From the NCBI GenBank assembly GCA_963787205.1, contig CAWBCD010000017.1:1-64000 (forward strand): a DNA stretch of 64,000 bases, in the 5' to 3' direction. Under the pieces are notes generated by a model, which had not been told where the DNA came from, ran no database searches, and worked only from the letters and a program-made list of their open reading frames with translations. This stretch comes from DATFNI01 sp963787205. Its GTDB lineage: Bacteria > Bacteroidota > Rhodothermia > Balneolales > DATFMH01. Position 1 is the first letter of the stretch, and every line of letters starts with the position of its first letter. The position numbers and the translations under genes are program-made. Below are positions 1 to 8,330 of the stretch, in pieces.

Positions 1-1
1 C

Positions 2-1549
2 CTGAACGCCTACGGAGGCATCAATGACAACAAGATCATCGAAGCAGTCAAAAATGGCACACTGGATCCGAAAGTGCTTGATCAGAGTGTAACCGATGTA
101 CTGGCGATTATTCTCCGTGCGCATGCCGATCACAGATCCGGCACCACGTACAGCAAGGAAAAACATAATGCACTGGCACGCGCGGCAGCGGATGAAGCCA
201 TCGTTTTGCTTAAAAATGATAAGAATATTCTGCCGCTTAATTCCGGGAGATCCCGGAAAATAGCTGTTATTGGCGGAATGGCTAAGTCTCCACATTTCGA
301 GGGTGGCGGGAGTTCGGAAGTTACCCCGACAGAAGTGGCTAATCCGTATGATGAACTGGAGAAATCCCTTGGTCGTGTGGCAAAGGTAAGTTATGCTCAG
401 GGTTATGTTCATGGCGACTCGACCAGCAACGACCTGATTCGACAGGCAGCGGCGGAAGCCCGCAAGGCCGACGTGGCTGTTGTGTTTGCTGGAACGCCGA
501 ACGGATCTGAGTCGGAAGGTTCCGACCGCTCAACGATAGCACTTCCGGAGGGCCAGAACGAGCTTATCAATGCTGTGACGAAAGTTCAGCCGAATGTCGT
601 GGTTGTGCTGATGAACGGTTCGGCTGTTACTATGCCCTGGAAGGATCATGTGAAAGGCATCGTTGAAGCCTGGCTGGGCGGTCAGGCCGTCGGTGGTGCG
701 ATTGCAGACGTGCTGAGCGGCAAAGTGAATCCATCTGGAAAACTTTCCGAGACGTTCCCAAAGCGATTGAAAGATGTCTCCTCGTACCTCACGTTCCCGG
801 GGCGTGACGGCCATGCTCTCTATGGCGAGCGATTCTTTACCGGATACCGCTATTTCGATGAAAAAGGCATTCAGCCTTTGTATCCGTTCGGCTATGGTTT
901 GAGTTACACGACGTTTGCCTTCTCCGACATGAAGGTCAACAGCACGTCGATCAAAGACAGCGATTCCCTGGATGTACAGGTAACGGTCAAGAACACCGGT
1001 AACCGTGCCGGCAAAGAAGTGGTTCAGCTGTACGTACACGATCATATCAAAGATGTGAAACAGCCGGTGAAAGAGCTCAAGGATTTTGCAAAGGTTGCTT
1101 TGGATCCCGGTCAGTCAAAAGAAGTTCATTTTAAGCTTGGTTTCCGTGATTTTGCATACTACGACACCGAGATCAGCGACTGGAAAGTGGAGACCGGCAA
1201 GTTTGACATCATGGTCGGTGGATCTTCCGATTACCTTCCCCTGCAGGAAACGGTTGAAGTGACCTCGACCAATACCAAATATCCGCCGTTGACCCGCAAT
1301 TCTCTGCTCAGCGATTTCCGGAATAATCCCAAAGGCAAAGCCATCTATAATAAGATCATTAATGGTATGGTGAATGCGATGATGGGCGGCAACACAAGTG
1401 CCTCCCAAAATGATGCTGCCCGGAAACAGGCTGTTCAAATGATCCGCGGCTATATCGATGCCATGCCGATCAGCAAACTGGTGACGATGTCCAATGGCCG
1501 GTTTACTGAACAGATGCTTGATCAGATGCTACAATCGGTAAAACAATAG
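2..1549 (+). CDS. Glycoside hydrolase family 3 beta-glucosidase-like protein, C-terminal part
   Basis: The reading frame is open to the window edge, so the N-terminal (beta/alpha)8 domain lies upstream; the first ATG at 74 is internal. What is present is the GH3 alpha/beta sandwich domain, with an SEGSDR motif that carries the family's acid/base Glu region and is followed by the usual LPxxQ, and then a fibronectin-III-like domain (GKEVVQLYVHD through DYLPLQETVEV). About 80 extra residues follow the Fn3-like domain, which is longer than a typical GH3 end. The likely role is hydrolysis of beta-glucosides or other beta-linked oligosaccharides. Localisation cannot be judged without the N-terminus. 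A strong terminator follows. Confidence 0.93.
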   Translation: MNAYGGINDNKIIEAVKNGTLDPKVLDQSVTDVLAIILRAHADHRSGTTYSKEKHNALARAAADEAIVLLKNDKNILPLNSGRSRKIAVIGGMAKSPHFEGGGSSEVTPTEVANPYDELEKSLGRVAKVSYAQGYVHGDSTSNDLIRQAAAEARKADVAVVFAGTPNGSESEGSDRSTIALPEGQNELINAVTKVQPNVVVVLMNGSAVTMPWKDHVKGIVEAWLGGQAVGGAIADVLSGKVNPSGKLSETFPKRLKDVSSYLTFPGRDGHALYGERFFTGYRYFDEKGIQPLYPFGYGLSYTTFAFSDMKVNSTSIKDSDSLDVQVTVKNTGNRAGKEVVQLYVHDHIKDVKQPVKELKDFAKVALDPGQSKEVHFKLGFRDFAYYDTEISDWKVETGKFDIMVGGSSDYLPLQETVEVTSTNTKYPPLTRNSLLSDFRNNPKGKAIYNKIINGMVNAMMGGNTSASQNDAARKQAVQMIRGYIDAMPISKLVTMSNGRFTEQMLDQMLQSVKQ

Positions 1550-1566
1550 AGAATGGGATACCCCAG

Positions 1567-1598
1567 AAAGGACGGCTGATGCCCAGCCGTCCTTTTTT
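1567..1598 (+). terminator. Rho-independent terminator after the GH3 gene
   Basis: GGACGGCTG pairs perfectly with CAGCCGTCC (1570-1578 with 1584-1592) around a 5-nt loop, followed by six T. It lies 18 bases after the GH3 stop codon. Confidence 0.9.
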
Positions 1599-1616
1599 AT
1601 ATCTTAACGTGAGGTC

Positions 1617-1632
1617 TGGATAAGATCCGGTA
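1617..1632. repeat. 16-bp repeat, copy 1
   Basis: TGGATAAGATCCGGTA occurs here and again exactly at 42344-42359, both in intergenic DNA and both preceded by GTGAG. Two TTAACGTGAG motifs (about 1604 and 1762) flank this region, and a 14-bp inverted copy of the second, GATTAACGTGAGTT (1760-1773), is at 19674-19687. It appears to be a dispersed non-coding repeat family. Confidence 0.6.
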
Positions 1633-1803
1633 TTAAGATACCAGGAGATATCCGAAATGGTTGGATATAGATTTCGGGGCAAACGGGTGGACAAGGCAAT
1701 GTATGGATTCCTATATAAAGCTATGAACCGGGTTTTGAATTCTTTCTTATCTACTGTAAGATTAACGTGAGTTAGACATAAGAAAATTGTACCCAATTCA
1801 CCC

Positions 1804-1865
1804 TCACTGTCATTCCGAGCGATCCCGAAAGCCTTCGGGAAGCCGGGGAATCCATCCTGACTGGT
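1804..1865. repeat. Dispersed palindromic intergenic repeat (REP-like)
   Basis: The sequence starts with CATTCCGAGCGATCCCGAAA and contains a hairpin CCCGAA-AGCC-TTCGGG (1824-1839), then a run ending in CATCCTGACT. Such strings recur between genes in many Bacteroidota-type genomes. The short open frame across it (1787-1969) is a translation of the repeat and is not called as a gene. The rest of the gap 1599-1965 holds only the short repeats listed at 1617. Confidence 0.6.
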
Positions 1866-1965
1866 GTTCCCGAGATATTCGGAACAATAATCCCTATTTT
1901 ATATCCGATATGTCAATGACCGGAACAGTCAGAAATAGAAATTATCACCTGAAAAAACAGGAATC

Positions 1966-2328
1966 ATGAGATTAGTTGACCCACATGGTAACGAGGTGAC
2001 GAGTCATAAAAACGAAAAGGCAGACGAGTTGGAACAGCAGTTCAACCGGAAGATCGAGAAGGTACTTGAACCTGTTATCAACCGCATCAAATTATCAGGC
2101 AGTAAAATATCCGAGCAACAGTTCATGCAACTACATTCGGTTGCACATCAAATGCTGTTTAATCGCCTGGTGTTTAACCTGGTTGGAAAGATAGGCATCG
2201 AAAAGATAGACGGGATTCTGGAAGAGGACGATATTAAGGAGTTGCAGACATCACTGAGCAACCAGCTCCAAATCGTTGATCCAACCGAAGCGATGAATAT
2301 GGAAAATCAGGATAAGAAGGATTTCTGA
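1966..2328 (+). CDS. Hypothetical protein, 120 aa
   Basis: Family not recognised. The protein is small, soluble and highly charged, with a predicted helical core (LEQQFNRKIEKVLEPVINRI) and an acidic tail. It has no signal peptide, membrane segment or cysteine pattern. The start ATG at 1966 follows AGGAA at short distance. It stands alone between a repeat-rich gap and the convergent slyD gene. The coding-like composition and its length argue for a real gene, but no function can be given. Confidence 0.65.
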   Translation: MRLVDPHGNEVTSHKNEKADELEQQFNRKIEKVLEPVINRIKLSGSKISEQQFMQLHSVAHQMLFNRLVFNLVGKIGIEKIDGILEEDDIKELQTSLSNQLQIVDPTEAMNMENQDKKDF

Positions 2329-2342
2329 GTTGAGGACAGGGT

Positions 2343-2367
2343 GTGAGGAACACCCACAGTTCCTCAC
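2343..2367. terminator. Hairpin between convergent genes
   Basis: GTGAGGAAC (2343-2351) pairs with GTTCCTCAC (2359-2367) between the unknown gene and slyD, overlapping the slyD stop codon. There is no strong T-run on either side, so its role as a two-way terminator is inferred from position. Confidence 0.4.
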
Positions 2368-2792
2368 GCAATTTCTACCAGTTCGATATCGAAAATGAGA
2401 TCCTTTCCAGCGAGTGGATGATTGGCATCCAGTGTCACATCTGCCCCTGAAACATCAACTACAACCACATTAAAGATGTGACCGTTTTCACGTTTTACTT
2501 GTAATTGCTGACCTATCTTAGGATCAACATTTTCCGGAAATTCTTCTTTTTTAATGGTAACCATCATGTCATCCCGGCGCGGACCGTACGCTTCATCTGA
2601 AGGGATGTGAATGGATTTCTTCTCGCCCGGCTTCATCCCCAAAACGGCTGTATCAAAACCAGGTATCATGTGTCCCGCACCCACTTCAAATTCCAGGGGT
2701 TCACGATCGACCGAACTATCGAAGACTGTTTCGTCTTCCAGCATGCCCGTGTAGTGAACTTTTACTTTATCACCTTTGCTTACTTCTGCCAT
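2364..2792 (-). CDS. slyD: FKBP-type peptidyl-prolyl cis-trans isomerase, SlyD-like
   Basis: This 142-aa cytosolic prolyl isomerase and folding helper starts with the FKBP strand VKVHYTGMLEDETVFDSS and has the GAGHMIPGFDTAVLGMKPGEKK loop. The insert-in-flap domain typical of SlyD follows (about residues 70-125: PENVDPKIGQQLQVKRENG ending VTLDANHPLAGKDLIFDIELVEI). It lacks the His/Cys-rich metal-binding tail of E. coli SlyD, as many short homologues do. No signal peptide. It is monocistronic and convergent with the upstream unknown gene. Confidence 0.92.
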   Translation of the reverse strand: MAEVSKGDKVKVHYTGMLEDETVFDSSVDREPLEFEVGAGHMIPGFDTAVLGMKPGEKKSIHIPSDEAYGPRRDDMMVTIKKEEFPENVDPKIGQQLQVKRENGHIFNVVVVDVSGADVTLDANHPLAGKDLIFDIELVEIA

Positions 2793-3010
2793 TATGATAT
2801 TATTATAGTTATTTAAAAGTTATTGATTATTCGTGTTAATAATCTTCATTGAAAGGTAATGTACAATACTCAGGCATCCAAAAAATGAGTGCGGTTTAGT
2901 CATGTATGCGATTCTGAAAGGTAATGGGGAATAAAATCGTTCGCGTATCAACTTTCCGGGAAAGATTTTGTTTGTGATTGATATGGAGTAAATCCGTATT
3001 TTCGATGCAT

Positions 3011-3084
3011 GGGCCTGTAGCTCAGATGGCTAGAGCGCCTCGTTCGCAACGAGGAGGTCGAGGGTTCGATTCCCTTCAGGTCCA
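3011..3084 (+). tRNA. tRNA-Ala (anticodon CGC)
   Basis: A full cloverleaf can be drawn: acceptor GGGCCTG/CAGGTCC (one G-U), D stem GCTC/GAGC, anticodon stem CCTCG/CGAGG with loop TTCGCAA giving anticodon CGC (codon GCG, alanine), T arm GAGGG-TTCGATT-CCCTT and discriminator A at 3084. CCA is not encoded; the next base is C. The 3' end probably served as attachment site for the adjacent tyrosine recombinase, since a degenerate copy of bases 3063-3085 occurs at 14261-14283. Confidence 0.95.
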
Positions 3085-3107
3085 CTTTTTACCCTGCAAA
3101 ATCACGC

Positions 3108-3142
3108 AAACCCCTGTTAATTGCATTTAATGGGGGTTTTTT
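3108..3142 (+). terminator. Terminator after tRNA-Ala
   Basis: AAACCCC (3108-3114) pairs with GGGGTTT (3133-3139), followed by a T-run. It lies 24 bases past the tRNA and before the recombinase. Confidence 0.7.
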
Positions 3143-3165
3143 GTTTCCAGGAATAGCGTATATTA

Positions 3166-3205
3166 GCAGGTAAATTCACCTGCGCATACACCTATCTATA
3201 CACCT
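3166..3205. promoter_or_regulatory. Repeats upstream of the recombinase, possible arm-type binding sites
   Basis: There is a perfect inverted repeat GCAGGT-N6-ACCTGC (3166-3183), then a direct repeat ATACACCT at 3186-3193 and 3198-3205. They lie between the tRNA attachment end and the recombinase gene, where arm-type recombinase or excisionase sites are often found. Binding is an inference. Confidence 0.35.
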
Positions 3206-3273
3206 GTGCTGTTTTTGCAGAAAACAGGTAATTCGTTGCATAGGTAAACTATTAAATAACAACACGTAATACT

Positions 3274-4507
3274 ATGGGATCTTTCTCTTTTACCTTCTTT
3301 GTACGAAAGGACAAAAAACGCAGTGATGGGACCGTACCTATCTACCTGAGAATTACCTATAACAAGGCTCATACCGACATCTCTTTAAAACGGCATATTG
3401 ACCCAGACCGGTGGGACCCTGCCAGGGGCCAGATGCGTGGGAGTAAAAGGGATGCCATAGAAACCAATGAATATATTACCCTGTTATCGGCAAAGCTTAA
3501 TAAGATCTATGCCAAGCTTTCTGATTCCGGAAATCTGTTCACCCTGAAGATGATCCGCAATGAACTTGAGGGTAATACCAAGAAGAGACACGGGCTGGTG
3601 GAAACCTTTAGCAATGAGACTGACCGCATTGGATCCCTGGTCGGGAATGGATACGCCTTGAATACACACAAACGATATAAGAGTACCCTGGTACATGTAA
3701 AGACATTTTTGAGTAAACACTATGGTCAGGATGAGATAGATATGTCTGCATTCACCCTTTCCCACATTCGGGATTTTGAGGTATACCTGAAGAAGGAGAA
3801 GGGATGCAATCATAATACAACACTCAAGTACATCACTATTGTCAAAAGGATATTCCGTATGGCCCTTAAGAATGAATGGATCTCCAGGGATCCTTTTGTC
3901 AACTACAATGAGAAGTACAAGAAATGTGAGCGTGATTACCTGACGACCTCCGAGTTACAGGCTATTAAAGAAAAGAAGTTTGCCACAGAACGCCTGGATA
4001 AAGTGCGCGACATCTTCCTGTTCTGCTGTTATACCGGACTCTCTTATGCGGATGTGTGGAAAATGACGGCCACTCACCTTGTTACCGGTATTGATGGAGA
4101 AACCTGGATTGATATAAACCGCACAAAGACCGGAGGAAAGAGCCGTATCCCGCTCCTCGACGGGGCTGCGGCTATCCTGGAGAAATATGCGGAGCTTCCC
4201 GGAGAAAAACTTCTTCCCGTATCAAGTAACCAAAAGCTTAATGACTACCTAAAAGAGATTGCCGAGGTATGTGGCATCACTAAGAATCTAACCTTCCACG
4301 TATCAAGACACACCTTTGCAACTCTCGTGATTACAATGGGGGTTTCAACTGAGAGCGTCCAGAAGTATGTTGGGGCACGAGAGTATCCGTACGACGCAGG
4401 TGTACGCCAAAATTGTAGATCGCAGGGTGGGGGAGGAAATGGAGCATCTGGTTAATTCAATGAGTCTGGTACCGCAAGAGGGAGAATACAAAAAAAGGCA
4501 GGCCTAA
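3274..4507 (+). pseudogene. Tyrosine recombinase (phage/island integrase), frameshifted near the C-terminus
   Basis: A Bacteroidota-type site-specific integrase. It has an N-terminal Arm-DNA-binding domain (FTFFVRKDKKRSDGTVPIYL), a SAM-like core-binding domain (about residues 110-200) and a catalytic domain with YTGLSYADV, RTKTGGKSRIPLL and the HVSRH box. At GGGG 4372-4375 the frame shifts. Removing one G restores the canonical end GHESIRTTQVYAKI, with the second catalytic His and the nucleophile Tyr, and runs to a stop at 4505-4507. In the original frame it ends at 4455 without the Tyr and would be inactive. Its position beside tRNA-Ala makes it the likely integrase of the 3.0-14.3 kb island. 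The frameshift is either real decay or a homopolymer error. Confidence 0.9.
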
Positions 4508-4526
4508 GAAGGACCTGCCCTTTTTT
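4491..4526. terminator. Two-way terminator between integrase and HTH gene
   Basis: GGCAGG and CCTGCC arms (about 4497-4519) are flanked by an A-run on the left and T6 on the right, between two convergent genes, so it can act in both directions. Confidence 0.75.
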
Positions 4527-4530
4527 GCAA

Positions 4531-4821
4531 TTAAGCTACCTCCCTGATTTTTTGCACATCCCACTTATTTTCTTCCATAATGCGGTCTATGTCTTCACTA
4601 TCATAGTAAACCACGCCACCCAGCTTAGTATAGGGCAGTAAGTTTCGTGCTTTCAGGGATTCCAGTTGACTGGCTGATATACCGAGATATTCGATGGCCT
4701 CTTTGGTTCTGAGCCATCGTTTGGCCTTATGGCTACTTGCCAACTCTTTCTTAATGAAATCCTTGAGCTCGGCAATCAGATTTATCAACTGTTCTTCATC
4801 AACTAGGTTTACTCTCATCAT
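4531..4821 (-). CDS. Helix-turn-helix DNA-binding protein, excisionase-like
   Basis: A 96-aa protein. An N-terminal helical stretch (VDEEQLINLIAELKDFIKKE) is followed by a MerR-like winged HTH (HTH_17 type): RTKEAIEYLGISASQLESLK, LPYTKLGGVVYYDSEDIDRI. Such small proteins act as excisionases or regulators next to integrases in Bacteroidota mobile elements. It is convergent with the integrase and shares its terminator. The role in excision is inferred from context; regulation of transcription is the alternative. Confidence 0.8.
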   Translation of the reverse strand: MMRVNLVDEEQLINLIAELKDFIKKELASSHKAKRWLRTKEAIEYLGISASQLESLKARNLLPYTKLGGVVYYDSEDIDRIMEENKWDVQKIREVA

Positions 4822-5264
4822 TTGATGATTTACTGTTATTGCAACAGAATTGCTGCAGTCATCGAAGATGCTGCTTATGACCGGCTGAAAATTTGACTAC
4901 TCAGTCGGGATAATGGACGATAATTTAATGCTTTATCCTAAGAAAGCCATGAGCTTACAAGGGCTGTAGGAAAAGGTTTAAAGCTTCTGAGAATTGAGCT
5001 GTAATGAGCGCAAACCCTGACCCACATACGGTATAGGCTACTTGTAAGATCACCCAGCTAAGGTACAGATCTTTGCTAAAACATGAGTTTTATTCATTAC
5101 TGGATTCCGATATAGCTTCGTGACCAATAAACTTACTTGTGAATAGTTAGTTGAAAAAATGTTTTCGGCAGTAGTAAGCAAGTACAATAAAGTATGACCT
5201 GCAATAGATTTTATGCGTCTATTCTTACCACCATACTCATATCCAATATTTTTTTAGGGCTCTT
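4822..5264. other. Gap without a recognisable gene
   Basis: About 440 bp of AT-rich sequence with stops in all frames. I see no coding remnant, tRNA-like fold or strong hairpin. It probably contains the promoter of the HTH gene and island-internal decay. Confidence 0.4.
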
Positions 5265-5320
5265 GCAGGAAGTCAGGTGCGGACTGCTCTCTTGACTTTT
5301 TCCTTTTTAAGGTGTTAGGC
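5265..5320 (+). repeat. attC-like 3' half, second type, copy 1
   Basis: The stretch GGACTGCTCT...CTTTTTAAGGTGTTAGGC ends in GTTAGGC (5314-5320), which fits the integron R' core GTTRRRY. A related copy ends at 5868. I could not find a convincing R'' partner upstream, so this is a weak call. Confidence 0.35.
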
Positions 5321-5388
5321 AACATTCCAACATAGTGAGACATTTAACCATGGTTTGTTAAATATCTCGATAGTTTTATATTTATTAA

Positions 5389-5544
5389 CTAAATTATCAA
5401 TAATTGTAAATTAAGTGGTAATCTTTTAGGGGGGGAGGTCAAGTGAGCGAGGGAATAGGCAGAGTATCCTTTCTTCCATTGTTTGTCTGGGTCCGCTAAA
5501 AATTGTTTCCAATCTTCAGGACGTTCAATTGGTACATATACCAT
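5389..5544 (-). pseudogene. N-terminal fragment of a cassette gene, 51 aa
   Basis: The ATG at 5542-5544 opens MVYVPIERPEDWKQFLADPD, continuing QWKKGYSAYSLAH. This resembles a small family in which a DW..FLADP..HW..GYSA..LA block is followed by a CW motif (the DUF6946-type proteins, from memory). After SLAH the similarity stops and the frame runs into a C-rich stretch and a stop. It therefore looks truncated or frameshifted at the G/C run near 5430. It lies between two attC-like ends, as a cassette gene would. Confidence 0.45.
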
Positions 5545-5816
5545 ATTAATAGCAATTATGTTTAGGTGTACTAGCCATATCGGTTAGAGTCTGGTTGTAC
5601 ATTTTAAACTTTAATTTGCCACGTTAGTAAAAAAGGGCTGTAAATGCTATAGCCTAAATAAGGCTTGGATGCATCGATATGGGGGACGATAAGGTTATCG
5701 ACCTATTTTGAGGGATTAGTTCGCCCGCAGGTAAACCGCACAAAGATCACATACCGGTTGCCAGTTCAGGAGTGAAGAAACTGCTACAAATAAAACAACT
5801 GAATTTTTCTCCAGCG
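5545..5816. other. Gap without a recognisable gene
   Basis: No open frame of interest. The 3' part (TAAAACAACTGAATTTTTCT, about 5791) is partly complementary to TTTTTTTAAGGTGTTAT at 5850-5866 and may be the left arm of an attC-like palindrome. Confidence 0.35.
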
Positions 5817-5868
5817 GGAAGTTAGGAGAGGACTGCTCTTACATTCGCCTTTTTTTAAGGTGTTATAT
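5817..5868 (+). repeat. attC-like 3' half, second type, copy 2
   Basis: GGAAGTTAGG..GGACTGCTCTT..TTTTTTTAAGGTGTTATAT parallels the copy at 5265-5320 over about 50 bases with moderate identity. It ends in GTTATAT (5862-5868), a near fit to the R' core. It sits 10 bases before the stop codon of the following minus-strand gene. Confidence 0.35.
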
Positions 5869-5878
5869 GCAATTTGTT

Positions 5879-8200
5879 TTATTTCAACACAATCATCTTC
5901 TTTGTATCCGTATAATTTCCACAGATCATTCTGTAGAAATATAGTCCACTGGAAAGATCCCGTGCATTGAATCTTACGTGATAATTTCCGGGCTGTTCTT
6001 CTTCATTAACCAATGTTCTAATCTCCCTCCCCTCAATATCATAAACTATTATTGTAACAAAACCAGCTTTGGGAATAGTGTAATTAATAATAGTAGTCGG
6101 ATTAAAAGGATTTGGATAATTTTGATTTAGGGTATATGAATTTACTATTTGATTCTGCTGTTTTACGGGTAATACTGTTCCGGGAAACGTTCCCTTATAT
6201 AATCCATAAGAAATTGTTCCAATGTACACCTTGTACTTTTCTCCATAGCGAAGGATATTAATTGAAGTTCTAGAATGGTCATTGATATCAGGGAATTTAT
6301 ATTCTTTCCATGTTTTTCCCGCATCACCAGAGAAAAACAATCCACCTTCACCAATGTCATTTCCCTTTTCGGTAACAAAAATAACATTGGGATTATCTTT
6401 ATCTATTTTAATGTCCTCGACAATACCCCCGTTAGTAAAATCCGATGATAGACACTGTCGCCACTGGTTCCCCATGTCTGAACTTACATAAACGCCTGCA
6501 CTGTTGCCTATATAAATTAAACTGTCATTTTTAGGGCTAATTGCGATTGCTGTAATATTAGTATGATCCAAATCTATGCTTAATCCGTTCACACGGCGAT
6601 CCCATGTGTTTTCACTATCAGAAGTAATGAAAAATCCCCCTTTATCAGCAAAGTTAGACGATATTCCAGCGGTTACTACATTGGGATTATTGGGCGCAAC
6701 TTCTACAGTATTCATTTCTAGAGCTACATTTCGAGCAGCTACAATTTGTAAAAGCCCTTCCCATGAACTTCCGGAATTATTGCTTTTCAGGATCCTGCCG
6801 GGCAACCCAAGAAGTATACGGCTAGTATCCTGAGGAAAGAATTCTATCGCGGTTACCGGCGTTGTACTATCCGGCAATATCTGCTTCCAGTTAACCCCGC
6901 CATCATTACTTTTGTATAACCCTAAATTGCCGGTGAAAAACTGTCCGCAGCCGACATATACTTCATCCGGGTTTAACGGATTAGCCCTAACTACAGTCGG
7001 GGAAACCCCATTTGGTAATTGTAATTTACTCCAGGTATTACCTTCATTTGTAGTTTTGAATAAAACATTTTGTGTTGAAAAAGAGTTGTCCTTTCCTACT
7101 GCATAAATAACACTTCCGGTGGCAGTCGAGGGCATAGATGTTTGGTAAATAGAACTTATTTTTGGTCCGTTAGAAATTTTATTCCATTCGGTTCCATCAT
7201 CTTTTGAAAGGTAGACCCCTTTAAAACCAACTATCACAACTTCACTGGAATCAATACTTATTTTCATATTTGCTGGGGCATCGGTTAAATTCCAATGCCC
7301 CCCATCATCCGTGCTTGTGAAAACACCATCATCAGTACATATAAAAATTTTTCCACTTTGTTGATCGATATCAGCATCAGATATTGAAGTAATATTTACA
7401 TCTGTTGCCTGTAAATTACTCATTAATGATACCCAATCACTGTCATTTTTAAGTTTATATAAACTGGTCTTGTTTGCATAAAAAAGGGAGCCTGTTTTAG
7501 GATTCAAAAAAGTCCAGGGGTGTGGTTCATAAGTAAAGGGATCCTTTGACGGTACAAATTTTGTATAGGATCTGTCTTTCCACTGGTAAACGGTACCATT
7601 TGTACCTACGCCATATTGTAAAGTCGAATCTTGTGAATCAAAGATAAGTGTCGAGATTAGATACTGATCTTTAAAAAACAGATTCCATGTTTTGCCGCTA
7701 TTAAAACTTTGGTAAATGCTGTAACCATCATTTGAACGGCAATTTATATAAACCTCATTCGTATGGAACGGATTAATAGAAATTTCCGGTACTGCTGCCC
7801 ATTGTGGTAAACCGGTATTCATAGCTTGCCATGTTTCACCACCGTCAGTACTTCGATAAATACCATGACCTGTTGCCGTTTCATCTGGTCCGGTTCCTGC
7901 ATAAACAATATCAGGATTTGTAGGATCATGTTTTATGCACATAATAACGTTACTCGGCAGATTTCCATAAGCCTTTGGCGGCATATCTTTTACATATTCC
8001 CAAGAGAGGCCATTGTCAATTGATCGTGAGATTCCTGCCTGATGTGTTCCTATAAGAATGTACCTTGAAGAAAGGCAGGTAGATACAGGCATGCCCGATG
8101 GTCCTATTGAGTGCCAGTTTTGAGCATCAACTATTTGTACTGTAATAAGAATTACAGTCACTGTCATTAATAAATTTATCGCCTTCTTATAAATCCACAT
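5879..8200 (-). CDS. Secreted multi-bladed beta-propeller protein with type IX secretion sorting domain
   Basis: This 773-aa protein has an N-terminal signal peptide (hydrophobic LLMTVTVILITVQIV, cleavage near VDAQ). About nine sialidase/VPS10-like repeats follow with the recurrent SxDxGxTW signature (SIDNGLSWEY, STDGGETWQA, SFNSGKTWNL, SKDDGTEWNK, SNDGGVNWKQ, SGDAGKTWKE). The C-terminal type-A T9SS sorting domain runs NYPNPFNPTTIINYTIP to SSGLYFYRMICGNYTDTKKM. It is probably exported through the outer membrane and attached to the surface or released; ligand unknown. It occupies its own segment between attC-like ends, on the minus strand, which is large for a cassette gene. Confidence 0.88.
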   Translation of the reverse strand: MWIYKKAINLLMTVTVILITVQIVDAQNWHSIGPSGMPVSTCLSSRYILIGTHQAGISRSIDNGLSWEYVKDMPPKAYGNLPSNVIMCIKHDPTNPDIVYAGTGPDETATGHGIYRSTDGGETWQAMNTGLPQWAAVPEISINPFHTNEVYINCRSNDGYSIYQSFNSGKTWNLFFKDQYLISTLIFDSQDSTLQYGVGTNGTVYQWKDRSYTKFVPSKDPFTYEPHPWTFLNPKTGSLFYANKTSLYKLKNDSDWVSLMSNLQATDVNITSISDADIDQQSGKIFICTDDGVFTSTDDGGHWNLTDAPANMKISIDSSEVVIVGFKGVYLSKDDGTEWNKISNGPKISSIYQTSMPSTATGSVIYAVGKDNSFSTQNVLFKTTNEGNTWSKLQLPNGVSPTVVRANPLNPDEVYVGCGQFFTGNLGLYKSNDGGVNWKQILPDSTTPVTAIEFFPQDTSRILLGLPGRILKSNNSGSSWEGLLQIVAARNVALEMNTVEVAPNNPNVVTAGISSNFADKGGFFITSDSENTWDRRVNGLSIDLDHTNITAIAISPKNDSLIYIGNSAGVYVSSDMGNQWRQCLSSDFTNGGIVEDIKIDKDNPNVIFVTEKGNDIGEGGLFFSGDAGKTWKEYKFPDINDHSRTSINILRYGEKYKVYIGTISYGLYKGTFPGTVLPVKQQNQIVNSYTLNQNYPNPFNPTTIINYTIPKAGFVTIIVYDIEGREIRTLVNEEEQPGNYHVRFNARDLSSGLYFYRMICGNYTDTKKMIVLK

Positions 8201-8239
8201 TCATATTTTCCCAATGAATTTTGAAAGCATAATTTATGC

Positions 8240-8330
8240 ATATAACGACCCTGTGCATAAGGGGCAAAGATACGAGGAACTGTTGCACTTCAAATTTGAA
8301 GCTGACCTGCCTGCCTACAACTTGTCATAA
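8240..8330. repeat. attC-like palindrome, degenerate copy A
   Basis: The first ~39 bases (8241-8279, TATAACGACCCTGTGCATAA onward) match the complete copy at 10261 with only about two differences. The right half has diverged or been replaced, and the R' core GTTA has become GTCA (near 8324). The degenerate right end overlaps the last codons of the antitoxin gene. Confidence 0.6.

Noticed and set aside
530..1438. Minus-strand ORFs opposite the GH3 gene
   Set aside because: They are shadows of a strongly conserved coding frame.
1787..1969. 60-codon plus-strand ORF beginning YPIHPHCHSERSRKPSG
   Set aside because: It is a translation of the CATTCCGAGCG-type intergenic repeat; such readings are common false genes.
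4372..4375. Programmed frameshift in the integrase
   Set aside because: There is no slippery heptamer or downstream structure, the shift is needed for the catalytic Tyr itself, and similar G-run shifts occur in unrelated genes in this window.
3274..4507. Integron integrase IntI
   Set aside because: Domain order and the Arm-DNA-binding start are those of Bacteroidota phage/island integrases, and no IntI-specific insert is visible.
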